In this document: positions 23,421 through 23,767 of the stretch, in pieces
Layout of the letters: every line of letters begins with the position of its first letter
Numbering within the stretch: the first letter of the stretch is position 1
From: Hadarchaeum sp964343275
GTDB taxonomy: Archaea; Hadarchaeota; Hadarchaeia; Hadarchaeales; Hadarchaeaceae
Assembly: GCA_964343275.1 (NCBI GenBank)
Contig: CAYFIY010000020.1
Location: 1 to 23,767 of the forward strand
Direction of reading: 5' to 3'
DNA length: 23,767 nucleotides
Position numbers and translations under genes: made by a program
The notes under the pieces: model-generated
The model's input: the letters and a program-made list of their open reading frames with translations, nothing else
Databases searched by the model: none
What the model was told of the DNA's origin: nothing

Positions 23421-23767
23421 ATGGCAATGGTTTTGACGGTTTCGCCGACTCGAATGGAGCTGCTGAAGATCAAGAAGCGCGCCAGCTTGGCTCAGAAAGG
23501 ACACGATTTACTAAAGGATAAAATGGATGCTTTGGTAATGGAACTTTTTACCATTTTGAAGAGAATTCATGGATCTCGGGTCAAGGCGATTGGGCAACTA
23601 TCGAACGCCTATCTTGCTCTTTCCGATTGTATGGCGGATTTAGGTACCCTCGAGACAATACAGGCGGCAAATGAAGCCAAAAAAGGACTCCATATAGAGA
23701 TTTCGACTCGTAACATCATGGGCATTGCAGTACCTATGGTTGAGGTGGGCGAGGTGGAGCGTAATGC
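23421..23767 (+). CDS. atpD: A-type ATP synthase subunit D (central stalk), 5' part only
   Basis: The frame is open from ATG at 23421 to the window end, giving 115 residues. The N-terminus (VLTVSPTRMELLKIKKRASLAQKGHDLLKDKMDALVMELF) is the diagnostic start of subunit D, the coiled-coil rotor shaft inside A3B3. GIAVPMVEVG near the end matches the domain that follows the first long helix. AGGAGG at 23407-23412 lies eight bases upstream, and the ATG abuts the atpF stop. ATG at 23427 is an alternative. The gene is cut by the window edge, not by a mutation. Confidence 0.94.
   Translation, partial: MAMVLTVSPTRMELLKIKKRASLAQKGHDLLKDKMDALVMELFTILKRIHGSRVKAIGQLSNAYLALSDCMADLGTLETIQAANEAKKGLHIEISTRNIMGIAVPMVEVGEVERN

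Noticed and set aside
1..23767. CRISPR arrays, insertion sequences, toxin-antitoxin or defence genes
   Set aside because: No regularly spaced repeats, transposases, or defence-type protein motifs were seen on either strand.

Overview
The window is archaeal chromosomal DNA. The evidence is a transcription factor B gene, GAR1, the tRNA splicing endonuclease EndA, TiaS (agmatidine synthase for tRNA-Ile2), an archaeal-type ArgS and TrpS, a complete-looking A-type (A1Ao) ATPase locus, DUF211 and UPF0282 proteins, TATA-box promoters close to start codons, frequent GTG/TTG starts, and a tRNA that lacks an encoded CCA and carries a bulge-helix-bulge intron. The gene set and the gar1-tfb and endA-trpS pairs resemble Euryarchaeota-type lineages. 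I cannot place the genus from the sequence alone.

Layout. 1-3411: the end of tldD overlapping tldE, then an M42 metallopeptidase, then (minus strand) a PAC2-family protein. This is a protein-maturation and turnover cluster. 3412-3774 is a long intergenic stretch with a TATA-like element, a small palindrome and a doubtful 34-codon ORF. 3775-8079: a UPF0282 metallo-beta-lactamase-fold protein convergent with argS (minus), then tiaS (plus). 8130-9028: an unrecognised small protein (SecB-like at best) and a DUF211 protein on the minus strand. 9153-10314: gar1 overlapping the gene for TFB. 10509-10600: tRNA-Pro(TGG) with a 17-nt intron. 10770-13246: two more accessory-looking genes, a GT20 trehalose-6-phosphate-synthase-like glycosyltransferase (minus) and a membrane-anchored SCO1/SenC-like thioredoxin-fold protein (plus), separated by about 470 bases without a convincing gene. 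13453-15096: endA-trpS, preceded by an unusual leader with two interleaved inverted repeats. 15212-23767: the A1Ao ATPase locus.

The ATPase locus is arranged unusually. The catalytic genes atpA-atpB form a minus-strand unit, and atpH-I-K-E-C-F-D run the other way from a 91-base gap that contains a palindromic TATA element. In the usual archaeal order A and B sit between F and D; here F is followed directly by D. The K subunit is a four-helix double hairpin that carries the residues used for Na+ binding in Enterococcus hirae NtpK, which suggests a sodium-coupled rotor.

Most of the window is conserved housekeeping content. I did not find a clearly new multi-gene system. The best candidates for a second look are the split divergent ATPase locus with its shared promoter, the endA-trpS leader, the Na+-type K subunit, and the isolated otsA-like and SCO-like genes.
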